A stretch of 15,955 nt of DNA from Bacillota bacterium (lineage in GTDB: Bacteria; Bacillota; Clostridia; Lachnospirales; Lachnospiraceae), in contig JAEWRS010000277.1 of NCBI GenBank assembly GCA_023398855.1, positions 1 through 15,955 on the forward strand. The letters run 5' to 3'. Of the stretch, positions 14,192 to 15,955 are shown in pieces (the first letter of the stretch is position 1; each line of letters opens with the position of its first letter). The translations under genes were made by a program, and so were the position numbers. The notes below the pieces were generated by a model. It was not told the DNA's origin. It did not search any database and saw only the letters and a list, made by a program, of their open reading frames with translations.

Positions 14192-15741
14192 GGAATGTGC
14201 TGATTGTGGATGACGATACCATTATCCGGATCACCCTGCGTTCTCTGGTGAACTGGGAAGAGATGGGCTATCATATTGCTGCCGATGCCATTCACGGGCA
14301 GCAGGCAATGGAATATATAAAGGATCATCCGGTGGATTTAGTGATCACGGATATGAAAATGCCAGTCATGGATGGCATCGGCCTTTTGGAAGAATTGAAC
14401 CGTTTGAAACACATGCCTGCAGTGCTGGTTTTAAGCGGTTATGATGATTTTAAGCTGGTTCGTGATGCATTCCGTCTGGGCGCCCATGATTATCTTTTAA
14501 AGGCCGGGTTAACGGAAGAAACCCTTGTATCCATGCTAAAGCGCATGAATGAGGAGATCTTTCAAGGCAGCAGTAAGGAAGCAGAAGGAAAGAGGGAAAT
14601 GCCCTCAAAAGTCCTGGATTCTGTTCTTCTTACAGACATGGCTGTTGGAAAACGGCCCCTTGAGGAATCCTTTTTTCAACAGGATTATCTGGTGATGCAG
14701 TTTGAAATAGAGGATTTTCATAAGGCCTCCGCCCGGTTTGGCGAGGATTTTGAAGAAGGGCTGATAAAACCCATGCTGGAGCTGGCCGGTCAGATTCCCA
14801 GGGTGGCTTCCCGCTGCATTCTTGGGGCAGTGGCTCCTTCCCGTTATTGTTTGCTGTACCGCATATCTGACCCTGGACAGTATAAGGAAAATTCTCTTTC
14901 CGCCTGTAAGCAGCTATGTAATGTGTGGAAGCATTTTATGAATCTTTCCGTGTCCGCGGGAATCAGCGGCCCGGGAAAGGGGAGTGCTGATTTTTTAAAC
15001 CGGTTTGAAGAGGCTGGAGAGCGGTTAAGGCTTAAATACTTAAAAGGGAAAGGGAAAATATGTGATCCATGGGAAAGGGATGTGGTTTCCTTTGAAAAGG
15101 TCAGGCAGACAGGACAAGCTTATGAAAGGCTTATAAAGGGGTTGATGATAGGGGATGAGCTGGCTGTGTGGTCGGAAAAGAAACGGCTTTTTTCACAGCT
15201 TTACAATATGGAATTACAGGCAGCCAAAGAGGCCTGTCTTTGTATCACCTGTGCCGTGGCCTGGCAGCTTTCCGATAACCATGATGATATTGGTGCCCTG
15301 TTTGTGGAAGAGGTCAATTACTATGAAAAAATCGGCCGTCTGGATGAGATGAGAAGCCTGGAATTATGGCTGAATAACTTTTTACGCTGGATCATGGATT
15401 ATAATGCCCACCAGGCAGACCGGAGGCAGGCGGATATGATGATCCGGGCAAAACGGTTTATCATGGACAATTACGCCAACCCGGAGCTGACCCTTGGAAG
15501 CGTGGCAGGCTTTGTCGGCCTTAACGAAAAATACTTTAGCACCAGGTTTACGAAAGAAGAGGGAACGACCTTTAGCAATTATTTAACAGAGGTCCGGATC
15601 CGAAAGGCAAGGGAGCTGATGGAGACAACGGATTTAAAAATATATGAAATCGGACAGAGCGTGGGCTATAACAGTGTGGAGCATTTTACCAGAGTGTTTA
15701 AAAAGCTGTGCGGAGTCAGTCCGGGAGCGTACCGGAAATAA
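14188..15741 (+). CDS. Second response regulator, REC plus AraC-type HTH (YesN-like)
   Basis: A 517-residue regulator. The receiver domain (about 1-120) has acidic residues Asp8-Asp10, phospho-acceptor Asp55 (VITDMKMP), Ser83 and Lys105. A variable linker of about 290 residues follows. The AraC-type double HTH spans about 418-517, with LTLGSVAGFVGLNEKYFSTR and the ending GVSPGAYRK. The ATG overlaps the kinase stop as ATGA, so the two are translationally coupled. It is much diverged from the first regulator in the linker. Because a new binding-protein gene starts 144 bases downstream, this pair probably controls that next transport system, with cross-regulation of the upstream operon possible. 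Confidence 0.93.
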   Translation: MRNVLIVDDDTIIRITLRSLVNWEEMGYHIAADAIHGQQAMEYIKDHPVDLVITDMKMPVMDGIGLLEELNRLKHMPAVLVLSGYDDFKLVRDAFRLGAHDYLLKAGLTEETLVSMLKRMNEEIFQGSSKEAEGKREMPSKVLDSVLLTDMAVGKRPLEESFFQQDYLVMQFEIEDFHKASARFGEDFEEGLIKPMLELAGQIPRVASRCILGAVAPSRYCLLYRISDPGQYKENSLSACKQLCNVWKHFMNLSVSAGISGPGKGSADFLNRFEEAGERLRLKYLKGKGKICDPWERDVVSFEKVRQTGQAYERLIKGLMIGDELAVWSEKKRLFSQLYNMELQAAKEACLCITCAVAWQLSDNHDDIGALFVEEVNYYEKIGRLDEMRSLELWLNNFLRWIMDYNAHQADRRQADMMIRAKRFIMDNYANPELTLGSVAGFVGLNEKYFSTRFTKEEGTTFSNYLTEVRIRKARELMETTDLKIYEIGQSVGYNSVEHFTRVFKKLCGVSPGAYRK

Positions 15742-15884
15742 AGACCTGACAAAACATCAAGTTTTCAAACCATAACTCATGGAGATGATTGTTTTGAAAT
15801 GATAAAATAGTTACCAGAAGATGATGAAAACGCCTTATTGTTATCATCATATCATGTCATCAAAACAAGGGAGGTATTACGGAA
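15742..15884 (+). promoter_or_regulatory. Intergenic region before the second binding protein
   Basis: No gene fits here. A possible -10 (TAAAAT, 15803-15808) lies without a good -35, again suggesting activator dependence. GTTTTCAAA (15761) and GTTTTGAAA (15791) form a near-direct repeat 30 bases apart, about three helical turns. TGAAAACGCCTTAT (15825-15838) is a partial match to a CcpA cre site. ATGATGA (15821-15827) and TCATCAT (15844-15850) could form a 7-bp stem. The SD AAGGGAGG precedes the ATG by about 11 bases. Each element is weak alone. Confidence 0.35.
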
Positions 15885-15955
15885 ATGAGAAAACGAGTAT
15901 TGGCTTTGGGACTTTGTGCGGCTATGGCAATAGGAACCGTGGCAGGCTGCTCCTC
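15885..15955 (+). CDS. Start of a second solute-binding lipoprotein (partial)
   Basis: Only the first 23 codons are in the window. They encode a lipoprotein signal peptide: MRKR, a hydrophobic core (VLALGLCAAMAIGT) and the lipobox VAGC followed by Ser. With AAGGGAGG upstream and a YesM/YesN-type pair directly before it, the likely identity is a sugar ABC transporter binding protein. The visible part shows lipoprotein export only; the substrate class is inferred from context. Confidence 0.7.
   Translation, partial: MRKRVLALGLCAAMAIGTVAGCS

Noticed and set aside
15821..15955. Open frame starting ATGATG before the second binding protein
   Set aside because: It is out of frame with the lipoprotein signal peptide, has no SD and is a shadow of that gene.
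1..15955. CRISPR arrays, tRNA or rRNA genes, insertion sequences, phage genes
   Set aside because: I saw no regularly spaced repeats, no cloverleaf or rRNA-like sequence, and no transposase, integrase or phage-like ORF.

Overview
The window looks like a carbohydrate-use locus from a Gram-positive, low-to-mid GC Clostridia member, most likely Lachnospiraceae (Lacrimispora/Hungatella/Clostridium clostridioforme-like). The basis is purine-rich Shine-Dalgarno (SD) sequences, a lipoprotein sugar-binding protein with an Ala/Thr-rich linker, CUT1 permeases without a local ATPase, and YesM/YesN-type two-component pairs. The assignment comes from gene style, not from a database match.

Layout. Bases 1-214 hold no supported gene. 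Three genes then read leftward from a promoter near 5650: a sensor kinase (3652-5538), its AraC-type response regulator (2030-3646) and a heparinase II/III-like polysaccharide lyase (215-2017). A divergent regulatory region of about 330 bp (5539-5866) carries promoters in both directions, a perfect TTTGTATACAAA palindrome and helically phased GTGAATA direct repeats. Rightward come a solute-binding lipoprotein (5867-7210), an attenuator hairpin, two CUT1 permeases (7354-8421, 8440-9276), a possible 46-codon small gene (9281-9421), a GH88 unsaturated glucuronyl hydrolase (9418-10599) and a DUF2264 protein (10633-12333). A strong promoter at 12343-12371 starts a second sensor kinase (12410-14191) and response regulator (14188-15741). 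The window ends in the first 23 codons of another binding lipoprotein (from 15885).

How the genes fit together. The first sensor pair probably senses an extracellular sugar and activates the divergent import operon. The binding protein and the two permeases would bring in a uronate-containing oligosaccharide, powered by a shared ATPase encoded elsewhere. The lyase has no signal peptide, so it would cut the imported chain in the cytoplasm and leave an unsaturated uronate at the new end. GH88 would remove that residue, and the DUF2264 protein probably acts on the same oligosaccharide. No sulfatase is present, so a non-sulfated or pre-desulfated acidic glycan is favoured. The second sensor pair probably serves the transport system that begins at the right edge.

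The most unusual signals are post-transcriptional. A perfect 13-bp inverted repeat would pair the SD of the second kinase with its own early coding sequence. A hairpin masks the GH88 SD and lies inside a short upstream ORF that overlaps the GH88 start by 4 bases. The first permease has its SD 32 bases from the ATG, with a small hairpin and the end of a 25-codon leader ORF in between.
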